Assembly: GCF_014656195.1 (NCBI RefSeq)
Contig: NZ_BNBY01000007.1
Location: 62,001-126,000, forward strand
Origin: Kitasatospora xanthocidica
GTDB lineage: Bacteria; Actinomycetota; Actinomycetes; Streptomycetales; Streptomycetaceae
Direction of reading: 5' to 3'
DNA length: 64,000 bases
Below, piece by piece: positions 26,550 through 35,181 of this stretch (within the stretch, counting starts at the first letter, position 1; the number at the start of each line of letters is the position of its first letter). The position numbers were made by a program, and so were the translations under genes. Below the pieces are notes generated by a model. It did not search any database, was not told the DNA's origin, and worked only from the letters and a program-made list of their open reading frames with translations.

Positions 26550-27148
26550 TAGAACTTCTCGTCCAGCAGCGCGGCCAGGTAGCGCGCCACCTCCGCGCGC
26601 AGTTCCTCCGGCATCGGGACGTACCGATGGCCGCTGCCGGCGGTCGCGTTGAACAGCAGGCCGTCGCACCAGCGGATCAGTCGGCGGGCGTCGGCCGTCG
26701 GGTCGGTGGAGCCGGCCCGGGCGAGCAGGACGGCGGCGAGTTCGGCGAAGCGCGCGCCCAAGCGGTCGTAGACGGCGCGCAGTTCGGGCCGGCGGGTGGC
26801 TTCCAGGGCGAGTTCCAGGCGGGCCAGGGTGAGCCTGCGGCCGGTGGTGAGGGCTTGGAAGAGCGCCTCGGCGCCGACCTCGGCCAGCAGGTCGCGGGCC
26901 GGGACGGCGGGCGGGGGCCCCTCGGTGAAGACGGGGTGGTCGGCGGTCTCCCGCTCGACGATCCGGGTGAGAACGAGTTCGAGCAGGGCTGCCCTGGTCC
27001 GGGCGAGGTTGGAGGTGGAGCCGGCGGGCAGGCCGGAGGCCTCGTCCACGGCGCGGTGGGTCAGCCCGCGCAGGCCGGTGTCGGCGATCAGGTCGATGGC
27101 GGCGTCGGCGATCAGGGTCGGGCGCGGGGGTGTCATGGATCCGATCAT
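26549..27148 (-). CDS. TetR-family repressor of the adjacent FAD monooxygenase
   Basis: 199 residues from the ATG at 27148, which has GGAAAGG before it; an in-frame ATG at 27136 is the alternative. The helix-turn-helix (LRGLTHRAVDEASGLPAGSTSN) is N-terminal, and the C-terminal part is a helical ligand domain containing LIRWCDGLLFNATAG. It is divergent from an FAD-dependent monooxygenase, with three near-identical palindromes (ACTACA-type) between the two starts. That is the standard layout of a TetR protein that represses itself and a drug- or metabolite-modifying enzyme until the substrate appears. Confidence 0.88.
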   Translation of the reverse strand: MIGSMTPPRPTLIADAAIDLIADTGLRGLTHRAVDEASGLPAGSTSNLARTRAALLELVLTRIVERETADHPVFTEGPPPAVPARDLLAEVGAEALFQALTTGRRLTLARLELALEATRRPELRAVYDRLGARFAELAAVLLARAGSTDPTADARRLIRWCDGLLFNATAGSGHRYVPMPEELRAEVARYLAALLDEKF

Positions 27149-27176
27149 CGCCTTTCCGCTGGGACCGCCCCAGCTC

Positions 27177-27247
27177 ACTACAGCCGTAGTTTACGCCCCA
27201 CTACACATGTAGTACGGTGCTGGGGCAGTCGCCACTACAGCCGTAGT
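27177..27247. promoter_or_regulatory. three TetR operator palindromes ACTAC(A)NN(Y)GTAGT
   Basis: Sites at 27177-27190 (ACTACAGCCGTAGT), 27200-27213 (ACTACACATGTAGT) and 27234-27247 (ACTACAGCCGTAGT). Sites 1 and 3 are identical. Centres are 23 and 34 bases apart, so sites 1 and 2 fall on about the same face of the helix. A possible rightward promoter is TTTACG (27190-27195), 17 bases, TACGGT (27213-27218), which would lie between and across sites 1 and 2. Confidence 0.85.
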
Positions 27248-27265
27248 GCGACGAGAGGAGCTCCC

Positions 27266-28447
27266 ATGAACCGGCAGCAGGCGATCGTCATCGGCGGCGG
27301 CATCGGCGGACTCACCGCAGCCCTCGCCCTCCACCGGCGGGGCGTCCCCGTCACCGTCCACGAGCGCGCCACCTCACTCGAACCCGTCGGCGCCGGACTC
27401 GCCCTCGCCCCCAACGCCCTGCGCGCCCTCGACCGGCTCGGCATCGGCGGACGCCTGCGCGCCCTCGCCACCCCGCACCCCGCGGTCGGCCTGCGCCACC
27501 CCTCCGGCCGCTGGCTCGTCCGTACCGACACCGCCGCCTTCGAGGCCCACTTCGGCGACACCATCGCCGCCGTCGCCCGCGCCGACGTCATCGCCGCCCT
27601 GGTCGACGCCCTCCCGGACGGCACCGTCCGCACCGACTCGCCCGCCGCACTCGTCACCCCGGGGAACGCCACCGAGCCCGCCGTCGTCCGGACCGCGGCC
27701 GGGGAGCAGCCCGCCGACCTGGTCGTCGCCGCCGACGGCATCCGCTCCGCCACCCGCGAGCTGCTCTTCCCCCGGCACCCCGGCCCCCGCTACAGCGGCT
27801 TCACCACCTGGCGCACCATCGTCACCCCCGACCGGCCGCCGGCCGCCGCCGGGGAGATCTGGGGCCCCGGGCGGATCGCCGGGATCATCCCGCTCGCCGA
27901 CCGCCGGGCCTACCTCTACGGCGCCGCCCTCGCCCCCGCCGGCGCCCGGGCCGCCGACGGCGGCGAGAAGGCCGAACTCCTGCGCCAGTACGGCACCTGG
28001 TGCGCGCCCCTCCCCCAGCTGCTCGCCCTCGCCGAGCCCGAACGCGTCCTGCGCCACGACGTCTGGGACCTCGCCGACCCCCTGCCCGCCCACCACCACG
28101 GCCGGGTCGCCCTCCTCGGCGACGCCGCCCACGCGATGTGCCCCTTCCAGGGCCAGGGCGCCTGCCAGGCGATCGAGGACGCCGTCGTCCTCGCCTCCCT
28201 GCTCACCCCCACCGCGGACCTCGCCGCCCCGCTCCCCGCCTACACCGCCGCCCGGCTCCCCCGCACCACCGCCGTCGTCACCGGCTCCCGCCGCATCGGC
28301 AGCCTCATCGCCCTCCGCTCCCCCGCCGCCACCCTCCTGCGCACCACCGCCCTGACCCTCGCCGGCCTCCTCCCCGCCCGCACCCTGCTCGGCCTCTCGG
28401 CCGACACCTACGACTGGCAGCCCCCGGCCCTGCCCGGCCCGGCCTGA
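27266..28447 (+). CDS. FAD-dependent monooxygenase (PHBH fold)
   Basis: 393 residues with the group A flavoprotein monooxygenase motifs: GGGIGGLTAALALHRRG at the N-terminus, the DG motif VVAADGIRSATR, and GDAAHAMCPFQGQGACQAIED. It would use FAD and NAD(P)H to hydroxylate or epoxidise an aromatic or similar compound; the substrate is not evident. Related enzymes include antibiotic-modifying and salicylate-type hydroxylases. The ATG at 27266 follows GAGAGGAG. It is controlled in all likelihood by the divergent TetR protein. Confidence 0.9.
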   Translation: MNRQQAIVIGGGIGGLTAALALHRRGVPVTVHERATSLEPVGAGLALAPNALRALDRLGIGGRLRALATPHPAVGLRHPSGRWLVRTDTAAFEAHFGDTIAAVARADVIAALVDALPDGTVRTDSPAALVTPGNATEPAVVRTAAGEQPADLVVAADGIRSATRELLFPRHPGPRYSGFTTWRTIVTPDRPPAAAGEIWGPGRIAGIIPLADRRAYLYGAALAPAGARAADGGEKAELLRQYGTWCAPLPQLLALAEPERVLRHDVWDLADPLPAHHHGRVALLGDAAHAMCPFQGQGACQAIEDAVVLASLLTPTADLAAPLPAYTAARLPRTTAVVTGSRRIGSLIALRSPAATLLRTTALTLAGLLPARTLLGLSADTYDWQPPALPGPA

Positions 28448-28463
28448 CGCGGCCAGGGACGGC

Positions 28464-28931
28464 CTACCCGCCGTTGCCGAACGTTCCGTTGCCGAAGGTG
28501 CCGTGCCGGGGGTCGGCGCGGTGGCAGGTGGCGCAGCGCACCCGGGTGTAGATGGCCACCGGGCCCATGAAGACGTCCTCCCGGCCGTCGGCCGGGGACT
28601 CGGAGGCGGCGGGCCCGCCGCAGTCCAGGCACCTGCGGTACGGGCGGGCGGCGACCGAGCAGGCGCGGCAGAGCAGGTCGGTGGGGTGCTCGGCGTGGAC
28701 CACCACGGGCTGGGGGCCGCCGTCGAGCAGGTGGTCGCACCACGTCCAGGACTCGTCGGCCTCGGCGGCCAGCATCCTGGCCCGGGTCTCCCGCTGCCAG
28801 CGGGCGGCCCGGTGCAGCGGGACGGTCACCGGCGGGCCCCAGCCGGCGGCGGTGAGCCACTGGGCGCCCTCCGCGCCGGCCGCCCGCAGCTGGTCGTCGA
28901 CGGCGATGTCCCTGGGGGTCCTGTCCTTCAT
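28464..28931 (-). CDS. small protein with three CxxC motifs (zinc-ribbon-like)
   Basis: 155 residues, not recognised. The C-terminal half carries the Cys pairs LLCRAC, RCLDCGG and RCATCHR, with nearby His residues, suggesting one or two structural zinc sites. The C-terminus ends in a short duplicated TFGNG sequence. The N-terminal half is Trp-rich (five or six Trp). There is no signal peptide or membrane segment. The ATG at 28931 has GGAGGAGAGG in front. It converges on the monooxygenase with only 16 bases between the stops. Confidence 0.75.
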   Translation of the reverse strand: MKDRTPRDIAVDDQLRAAGAEGAQWLTAAGWGPPVTVPLHRAARWQRETRARMLAAEADESWTWCDHLLDGGPQPVVVHAEHPTDLLCRACSVAARPYRRCLDCGGPAASESPADGREDVFMGPVAIYTRVRCATCHRADPRHGTFGNGTFGNGG

Positions 28932-29089
28932 CGGGCCTCTCCTCCGGTGCGGTTCCGCAGGTCCGCGGATGCGGTTCCGCCGGGGTCAACGCGAGCGGGC
29001 CGCCGGCGGACACGCCCGCCCGCCCGGCGGCCCGCACCGCGGTGCCCGTACGACCGACCGGAGGCCCGCCGGGGTCGACGGCCCGCCGC

Positions 29090-29602
29090 TCAGCCGAGGA
29101 GCGACTCGGTGTCGCCCTGCGCGATGAGCAGCTTGCGCAGCAGGCCGTCGAGCTGGGCGCGCTCGTCCTCGTCGAGCACGGAGAGGATGCGCGCCTCGTT
29201 GCTGACGTGGCCCTCCAGGGCGCCGTCGATCAGGTCCTTGCCCGCCGGGGTGAGGCGGATCAGGACGGCGCGGCGGTCGTCCGGGCAGGGGTTGCGCTCG
29301 ACCAGGCCCTTGGCGGAGAGGCGGTCGACCCGGTTGGTGATGGCCCCGGAGGTGACCATGGCCGACTTGAGGAGGGCGCGGGCGTTCAGCTCGTAGGGCT
29401 CGCCGGAGCGGCGCAGGGTGGCCAGGACGTCGAACTCGGAGGAGTCCAGGCCGCAGGTGCCGAAGTACTCGCGCAGGGCGTTGTCGACCCGGACGTTGAG
29501 CCGCCGCAGCCGGCCGATCAGGGCCATCGGCTCGGGGTTCAGGTCGGGACGGGCGTTGGCCCACTGCTCGACGATGTCGTCGACGGTGTCGCGCTGCTGC
29601 AT
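29090..29602 (-). CDS. MarR-family regulator
   Basis: 170 residues with the winged helix of MarR proteins: FDVLATLRRSGEP, then ALLKSAMVTSGAITNRVDRL as recognition region, and PDDRRAVLIRLTPAGKDLID as the wing. The ATG at 29602 has GGAAGG upstream. It is divergent from an EamA-type exporter, and the intergenic region holds two related 18-bp sites. It most likely represses itself and the exporter until a small molecule binds. Confidence 0.92.
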   Translation of the reverse strand: MQQRDTVDDIVEQWANARPDLNPEPMALIGRLRRLNVRVDNALREYFGTCGLDSSEFDVLATLRRSGEPYELNARALLKSAMVTSGAITNRVDRLSAKGLVERNPCPDDRRAVLIRLTPAGKDLIDGALEGHVSNEARILSVLDEDERAQLDGLLRKLLIAQGDTESLLG

Positions 29603-29676
29603 GGTCTGCCGCCTTCCTGGATCCGTTTCACGGGGTCCGTTCCACGGGGGTCCGTCTCGGAGGACCCCCGCCTGAA

Positions 29677-29756
29677 TATCTTAACCTTCACATACTTGAC
29701 GCTCACCTACTTGGGGGCGTAGAACTTATCTCAACGTTCAGATAATCAACGTTGAG
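29677..29756. promoter_or_regulatory. two MarR operators between marR and the EamA exporter gene
   Basis: TATCTTAACCTTCACATA (29677-29694) and TATCTCAACGTTCAGATA (29727-29744) match at 15 of 18 positions. The second is part of the palindrome TTATCT-N8-AGATAA and of a larger one, CTCAACGTT-N9-AACGTTGAG (29730-29756). The first lies near the expected marR promoter, the second just before the exporter start. This A+T-rich stretch is unusual for the window. Confidence 0.75.
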
Positions 29757-29768
29757 GGGATCGCCGTC

Positions 29769-30704
29769 ATGGACCGCAAGCGCGCAGGAATCGCCGCCAC
29801 CGCAGCACTGGCCCCGGCCATGTGGGGGACGACCTACCTGGTCACCACCCAGCTGCTGCCCGAGGGCCGCCCGCTGCTGCTCGCCGCACTCCGCGCCCTG
29901 CCCGCCGGCCTGCTCCTGCTGGCGATCGGCCGCAAGCTGCCCAAGGGACGCTGGTGGGGCCGATCAGCGGTCCTCGGGATGCTCAACATCGGGCTGTTCT
30001 TCCCGCTGATGTTCGTCGGCGCCTACCGCCTGCCCGGCGGGGTCGCGGCCACCATCGGCGCGATCCAGCCGCTGCTCGTCGCCGGGTTCTCGATCGGCGT
30101 GCTCGGCGTCCGGCCCGGCCGGCGCACCCTGATCGCCGGACTGGTCGGAGTCGGCGGAGTCGCCCTCCTGGTCCTCAAGTCCGGTGCGCGACTGGACGGC
30201 ATCGGACTCGCCGCGATGGTCGTCGGCATCGCACTGATGGCCATGGGCACCGTCCTCACCCGCCGCTGGGGCCGCCCCGAGGGAGCCACCCTGGCCGACC
30301 TCACCGCCTGGCAGCTGCTCGCCGGCTCGGTCTTCCTGGTCCCGCTCGCGGCCGTCGTCGAGGGCGCGCCGCCCGCGCTGAGCGCCGCCAACCTGACCGG
30401 CTTCGCCTACCTCGGCCTCCTCAGCACCGCCCTCGGCTACGTCCTCTGGTTCCGCGGCATCGAGCACCTCGGCGCCGGCCCGGCCTCCTTCCTCGGCCTG
30501 GTCAACCCGGTCATCGCCACCCTCGGCGGCCTGATCGTCCTCGGCCAGACCCTCACCCCCTGGCAGGTCCTCGGCCTCCTCCTCGCCCTCGGCGCCCTCG
30601 TCGCCGGCCAGGCCCCCGCCCGCCGCACCCCGGCCCCCGCCCCCACTCCGCTCCCCACCCCCACCACCGCCGCCGAGCCCCGCGTCCCGGCCGCCACCCA
30701 CTGA
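29769..30704 (+). CDS. EamA/DMT-family transporter
   Basis: 311 residues with about ten membrane helices in two EamA repeats: the first from AALAPAMWGTTYLVTTQLL, the second from GIALMAMGTVLTRRWG to LVNPVIATLGGLIVLGQTL. The C-terminal tail is Pro/Thr-rich. Members export amino acids, metabolites or drugs; the substrate here is unknown. The ATG at 29769 follows GAGGGGA. Divergent MarR control suggests induction by its substrate. Confidence 0.9.
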   Translation: MDRKRAGIAATAALAPAMWGTTYLVTTQLLPEGRPLLLAALRALPAGLLLLAIGRKLPKGRWWGRSAVLGMLNIGLFFPLMFVGAYRLPGGVAATIGAIQPLLVAGFSIGVLGVRPGRRTLIAGLVGVGGVALLVLKSGARLDGIGLAAMVVGIALMAMGTVLTRRWGRPEGATLADLTAWQLLAGSVFLVPLAAVVEGAPPALSAANLTGFAYLGLLSTALGYVLWFRGIEHLGAGPASFLGLVNPVIATLGGLIVLGQTLTPWQVLGLLLALGALVAGQAPARRTPAPAPTPLPTPTTAAEPRVPAATH

Positions 30705-30932
30705 CCACCCCGCGATCCCCCGGCCCGTGCCCCGCCGACCCCCTCGGCGGGGCACCGCCATGCCCGCGGGGGCACGGCGCAGCGGCCACGAGCTCAGGAC
30801 GAAGCGACGGACACCGGGCCCCGACCGCGAGCAGCCCCCGAGCCCCGAGCCCCGGCCACCACCCACCGACCACCCCGCGATCCCCCGGCCCGTGCCCCGC
30901 CGACCCCGTCGGCGGGGCACAGCCATGCCCGC
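30694..30932. repeat. duplicated 74-bp terminator-bearing repeat
   Basis: 30694-30767 recurs at 30859-30932 with a few mismatches (period 165 bases). Each copy contains a 12-bp stem hairpin: GTGCCCCGCCGA pairs with TCGGCGGGGCAC (30727-30738 with 30744-30755; 30892-30903 with 30909-30920). The first copy overlaps the end of the exporter gene. The pair probably gives a double terminator between that gene and the convergent one at 30979. Confidence 0.8.
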
Positions 30933-30978
30933 CGGGCCCGCACCACACAACCCGCACGGACGCCGGACCCCGGGGCCG

Positions 30979-31779
30979 TCAGCCGGTGGCGCGGATGTAG
31001 ATGTCCGCGGCGCCGGGGAGGCCGCCGGGGATGGTGGCGACGTAGATGCGGCGGGCGGTGGGGGCGTGGGTGGGCGTGGGGGTGGGGGTCCAGGTGGGCG
31101 TGAGGGTGGGGAGGGGGGTCGGGGTGGTGACGGAGGGGTCGTCGTCGGGGGTGGGGGTGGGTGTGGGTTCGTCGTCGGGGTCCGCGTCGGGGTCCGCGTC
31201 CTCGGCGGGGACGGGCGTGTCCTCGGTGAGCGTGGGCGTGGGTGACGGCGTCGGTGACGGCGGCGACGGAGCTTCCGGGACGGACGCGGAGTCGGTGGGG
31301 AGGACCGTCGGGGTGGCGGGCGGCCCCTCGGGGAGTTCCGGGGCCTCGGCCGGCTCGTCGCCGCCGAGGGCGGCGACGAGGTCGGGCGGGAGGGGCGCGG
31401 CGGGGCCCGGGGAGGGCAGGTCGTAGGCGCTGAGGAAGTCGCCGACGCCCGGGGCCTTGCCGCCGCCGAGGCGGTAGTGGAGGTAGGCGACGGGAGCGCC
31501 GTCGGAGGTGTGGGTGTAGACGGCGCCGACCGGGACGTAGTACCGGCCGACGCCGGGGTGCTGGGAGGGGTGGAGTCCGGCCAGGCGTTCGGCGCGGTCG
31601 CGGTCGGTCTCGTGGCCGGTGCCGCCGACGGTGAGCGCGTTGACGCCGCGCACCACGAGGGCGGCGGCGACGGACACGCACAGCACCAGTCCGACGGCGA
31701 CGGTGCGCCGCAGGACCGGGCGGCCGTGCAGGGCGGGCCAGGAGTCGGTCACCACGCGCTCGGGTGGGATGCCGTCCAC
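30979..31779 (-). CDS. membrane-anchored protein with Thr/Pro/Asp-rich extracytoplasmic tail
   Basis: 266 residues. After a short cytoplasmic stretch comes one membrane helix (TVAVGLVLCVSVAAALVV). A short folded region follows (GVGRYYVPVGAVYTHTSDGA), then about 110 residues rich in Pro, Thr and Asp with PTPTPTP-like repeats, and a small C-terminal end (RIYVATIPGGLPGAADIYI). It looks like a cell-wall-spanning linker or stalk. GTG at 31779 has GGGGGAGCG in front. It is 92 bases behind the TolB-like gene on the same strand. No function is recognised. Confidence 0.7.
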   Translation of the reverse strand: MDGIPPERVVTDSWPALHGRPVLRRTVAVGLVLCVSVAAALVVRGVNALTVGGTGHETDRDRAERLAGLHPSQHPGVGRYYVPVGAVYTHTSDGAPVAYLHYRLGGGKAPGVGDFLSAYDLPSPGPAAPLPPDLVAALGGDEPAEAPELPEGPPATPTVLPTDSASVPEAPSPPSPTPSPTPTLTEDTPVPAEDADPDADPDDEPTPTPTPDDDPSVTTPTPLPTLTPTWTPTPTPTHAPTARRIYVATIPGGLPGAADIYIRATG

Positions 31780-31871
31780 GGTTGCTCGCTCCCCCTCGAT
31801 CCGGACGTCGATCAGGACCTTCGATCAGGACGTCGCACTGTGCTCGACGTGGGACGGTAGCCGAGAGTTCC

Positions 31872-32903
31872 TCAGCCCAGGTAGGCGGGGGCCACGGCGG
31901 CCTTGGTGAGCGCCTGCGGGCTGCCCGAGCCGTCGGCGGGGACGGTCCACAGGTCGGCACCGTAGTCGCCGGGCAGGGCGTAGACGAGGGTGGCGTCGCC
32001 GGACCAGAGCGCCTGGTCGTCGATCTCGCGCTGTTCGGCGGTGGCCGTCTCGGTCATGGTGGCGAGGTCGAGGACGTACAGCCGCCAGGGCGAGTCGGCG
32101 GGCAGGCCGGGGACGCGCTTCTTGTAGGCGACGCGGGTGCCGTCCGGGGAGAGCGAGGGGCATTCGACGTTGTCGTGCAGGGCGGTGAGGGTGCGGGCGG
32201 TGAGGTCGCCGCGGACGAGGTGGGTCTGTCCGGCGCTGGCGACGGTGGCGTAGAAGGTGTTGTCGTCGGCGAAGGTGACACCCCAGACGTTGATGTCGTG
32301 GGCCTGGTAGGGGTGGCCGTCGAGGATGACCGCGAAGTCCTCGAGGTTCTCCCGGAGGTTCCAGTCGCGGACGTCGACGACGGAGGTGCGGGTGGAGAAG
32401 TTGCTGCCCGCGTACGAGTCGCCGCTGACGAAGACCGTCCAGGCGGCGAGGTGTCCGGACGGCGAGACCCGGGAGCGGGTGGGGATGCCGGCGGCGGGGA
32501 AGGAGCGCCGCTCGCGGAGGTGGTCGTCGAGGATGACGGCCCGGTAGGTGTCCTCGAGCGCGCCGTGCTGGGCCTGGAGGCAGATGCCGGTGCCGGCGGC
32601 GGCGTGGAAGCGCAGGCACTGGACGCCGGAGGCGGTGCGCGGGCCGTCGGGGTGGTCGGCGGGGACGGTGGTGATCTCGTCCCGGTGCGGGCCCCAGGCC
32701 ATGTTGCGGAAGAGCAGTTGCCGGCCGCCGCTCGGCGCGTCGAGCGAGACGGCGCCGGATGCGACGGACGGCCCGCCGGGCTGGGCCTGGTCCCGGCGGG
32801 AGGTGCGGTCGGCCGCGTAGAGGACGGCTCCGGTGCCGACGGCGCCGAGCAGGAGGACGGCGACCAGCAGGATGATCATCCTGGTCCGGTTCGGCAGGTT
32901 CAC
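31872..32903 (-). CDS. membrane-anchored TolB/PD40-like beta-propeller protein
   Basis: 343 residues. An N-terminal membrane helix (MIILLVAVLLLGAVGTGAVLYAA) is followed by an extracytoplasmic domain with repeated WD40/PD40-like segments such as RVSPSGHLAAWTVF and CPSLSPDGTRVAYKK. The GTG at 32903 overlaps the stop of the upstream MFS gene (GTGA) and has GAGGAGA before it, which fixes the start. It probably acts as a binding or scaffold propeller outside the membrane; partner unknown. Confidence 0.82.
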   Translation of the reverse strand: MNLPNRTRMIILLVAVLLLGAVGTGAVLYAADRTSRRDQAQPGGPSVASGAVSLDAPSGGRQLLFRNMAWGPHRDEITTVPADHPDGPRTASGVQCLRFHAAAGTGICLQAQHGALEDTYRAVILDDHLRERRSFPAAGIPTRSRVSPSGHLAAWTVFVSGDSYAGSNFSTRTSVVDVRDWNLRENLEDFAVILDGHPYQAHDINVWGVTFADDNTFYATVASAGQTHLVRGDLTARTLTALHDNVECPSLSPDGTRVAYKKRVPGLPADSPWRLYVLDLATMTETATAEQREIDDQALWSGDATLVYALPGDYGADLWTVPADGSGSPQALTKAAVAPAYLG

Positions 32904-34207
32904 GGGTTCTCCTCGACGACGACGGGTTCGGACGGGCGCAGCACCGCCGCCGCCCCGGCCACGCACAGCGCCAGCGCCCCCGCCGACCAGCCGAGCGCCG
33001 ACGGGCCGCCGACCGCGCCCCACAGCGCCCCGAACGCCAGCGAGCAGGCGAACCGGGCCAGCGCCTGCCCGGTGCCGACCAGGGCGAGGCCGGCGCCGCG
33101 CTGCTCGGCCGGTACGGCGTCGGCGGTCGCGGCCGCGAGCACGCCGTCGGTGGCCGCGTAGAACGCGCCGTGCAGCACCAGGACGCAGACCGCCGCCGGC
33201 ACCCCGCGCAGCGGCGAGAGCAGCACCCCGTAGGCGAGCAGCAGCACCCCGTGGCCGGCCAGGAAGAGCCGGTGGCGGCCGATCCGGTCGGCGAGCGCGC
33301 CGAGCGGGACGGCGAGCAGCAGGAAGGCGGCCGCGGTGCCCAGCGGCAGCAGCGGGAAGAGGCTGACGGACAGGCCCAGCCGGCGCTGGACGAGCAGGTA
33401 GAGGAAGGAGTCGCTGACGGTGGTGAGTCCGAGCAGTACGGCGCACGACGTCAGCCGGCGCAGTCCGGGCAGGCGCAGCAGGGTGAGGCTGTCGCGCAGC
33501 GAGGGGGCGGGAGTTGACGGATCGTCAGCCTGCTGCCGGTTCGGCACGAACAGCAGCAGGATCAGCACGCCCAGTACCGCGACGCACGAGCTGACCGTGA
33601 ACACCGCGTCGTAGCCGTGCCGTTCGCCGCCGTCGGCGAGCATCTGGCCGCCGGCCAGCCGCAGCACCAGGAAGGCGGTGAGCGGGCCGATCAGGGCGCC
33701 GGCCGTGTCCATCGCCCGGTGGACGCCGAACGCCCTTCCCCGGTTGGCGGGTTCGGTGGCGAGCGAGATCATCGCGTCCCGGGGCGCGGTGCGCAGGCCC
33801 TTGCCGGTGCGGTCGACGGCGATCACCGCGCCGATCAGCGGCACGGTGTGGACGATCAGCAGCAGCGGCCGGCAGAGCGCGGAGAGCCCGTACCCGAGGG
33901 CCGCGACGGCCTTGTGGCGGGCGGCGCCGTCGCGGCCGCGCCGGTCGGCGAGGTGGCCGCCGGCCAGGCGGACGAGGGCGCTGAAGCCGTTCTGGATGCC
34001 GTCGAGCAGGCCGAAGCCGAGCGGGGAGAGGCCGAGCCCGGTGAGCAGGTAGAGGGGGAGGACGGCGGTGACCATCTCGGAGGAGATGTCGGTGACCATG
34101 CTGACGGTGCCGAGGGCGAGCACCGTCCCGGGGACGGCACCCCGCCGGAGCGGGCCGGCCGAGGGTGCGACGGGCGCCTTCGAGCCCCGGGAGTCCGCGA
34201 CGTACAC
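32900..34207 (-). CDS. MFS transporter
   Basis: 435 residues with about 12 membrane helices and typical MFS loop motifs: GGHLADRRGRDGAAR after the second helix and GALADRIGRHRL in the second half. The segment RTGKGLRTAPRDAMI resembles a group of MFS proteins annotated as putative efflux transporters. GTG at 34207 was chosen as the first start after the phosphoesterase stop, five bases away; the exact start is uncertain. It forms an operon with the phosphoesterase upstream and the propeller protein downstream. Substrate unknown. Confidence 0.85.
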   Translation of the reverse strand: MYVADSRGSKAPVAPSAGPLRRGAVPGTVLALGTVSMVTDISSEMVTAVLPLYLLTGLGLSPLGFGLLDGIQNGFSALVRLAGGHLADRRGRDGAARHKAVAALGYGLSALCRPLLLIVHTVPLIGAVIAVDRTGKGLRTAPRDAMISLATEPANRGRAFGVHRAMDTAGALIGPLTAFLVLRLAGGQMLADGGERHGYDAVFTVSSCVAVLGVLILLLFVPNRQQADDPSTPAPSLRDSLTLLRLPGLRRLTSCAVLLGLTTVSDSFLYLLVQRRLGLSVSLFPLLPLGTAAAFLLLAVPLGALADRIGRHRLFLAGHGVLLLAYGVLLSPLRGVPAAVCVLVLHGAFYAATDGVLAAATADAVPAEQRGAGLALVGTGQALARFACSLAFGALWGAVGGPSALGWSAGALALCVAGAAAVLRPSEPVVVEENP

Positions 34208-34212
34208 GGGCG

Positions 34213-35181
34213 TCAGTTCCAGATGCCGGTGATGTCGGTGGCGCCGGCCGAGTTGCCCGCGTGGGCGTTGACCCCGGCCAGGTCCTCCAGGGTGTGCAGC
34301 ACGTCGTAGTGGTTGTAGGTGGTGGCGGTGGAGCTGCCCGGGGCGACGTGGGCGCCGTAGACGAGGGTCGGGATGCGGTTGCCGGCCAGCCGGTTGTCCT
34401 CGTCGAAGGTGACGACGAGCAGGCTGTTGTTGTTCTTGGCCCACTGCGCGTACGCGTCCAGGTTGTTCCGCAGCCAGGAGTCCCCGGTGCCGACGGAGCA
34501 GTCGTGCATGTCGTCGCAGAGGTCCGGGATGACGAAGGAGACCTTGGGCAGGGTGCTGAAGTCGGCCGGGAAGGCGTCCATGCCGAAGGCGCTGTCGGTG
34601 GGCACGTTGCCGAAGCCGAACCACGGGTTGTGCTTCTGCGCGTAGGAGTCGACGCGGCAGTCGGTGGCGCCCTGGGCGGGCAGGCCCTCGTTGTAGCTGG
34701 CCCAGGTCTGGCCGGAGGCGAGCAGTTCGGAGGCCAGGTTGGGCTCCTGGAGGGCGCCGACGTCCACGCAGCCGTCGTCGACGATGCCCTGCGCGCTGCC
34801 GGAGAACAGCATGTAGTAGTTGGGCTGGCTGGGATGGGTCAGCCCGTAGGACTGGGTCAGCCGCGCGCCGCCGGCCGCCAGGGTGCCGTTGATGTACGGG
34901 GCACTGCCGCTGCCGATGATCTGCTTGTAGGCGTGGTTCTCCAGCACGACGACCACCACATGGTCCGGCGAGGGCAGACCGGCGGCCGTGCCGGCGGCGG
35001 CGGCGCTGCCGCCCGCGGCCCACAGGCCGAGCGAGCCGGCGACCAGGCCGAGGCCGGCGGCGAGGGCGGTCAGCGGGCGCCGGACGCGACGGCGGGCGGG
35101 ACGGTGGTCAGGGCCCGCGGTGCCGGTCGGGACGGACGAGGATGCGGGGGCGCCGGGGGTACGCGGTCGCGTGATGGCCAT
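34213..35181 (-). CDS. secreted phosphoesterase / acid phosphatase (PF04185-like)
   Basis: 322 residues. The N-terminus is a long export signal with an arginine cluster (RRRVRR) before a hydrophobic stretch (ALAAGLGLVAGSLGLWAAGG), suggesting the Tat route. The mature part has the phosphoesterase family blocks VVVVLENHAYKQIIGS, LTHPSQPNYYMLFSG and VVTFDEDN. It probably hydrolyses phosphate mono- or diesters outside the cell. ATG 35181 has GGAGG seven bases before it. It is the first gene of a minus-strand operon and divergent from the cbiG/cobE-like gene. Confidence 0.88.
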   Translation of the reverse strand: MAITRPRTPGAPASSSVPTGTAGPDHRPARRRVRRPLTALAAGLGLVAGSLGLWAAGGSAAAAGTAAGLPSPDHVVVVVLENHAYKQIIGSGSAPYINGTLAAGGARLTQSYGLTHPSQPNYYMLFSGSAQGIVDDGCVDVGALQEPNLASELLASGQTWASYNEGLPAQGATDCRVDSYAQKHNPWFGFGNVPTDSAFGMDAFPADFSTLPKVSFVIPDLCDDMHDCSVGTGDSWLRNNLDAYAQWAKNNNSLLVVTFDEDNRLAGNRIPTLVYGAHVAPGSSTATTYNHYDVLHTLEDLAGVNAHAGNSAGATDITGIWN

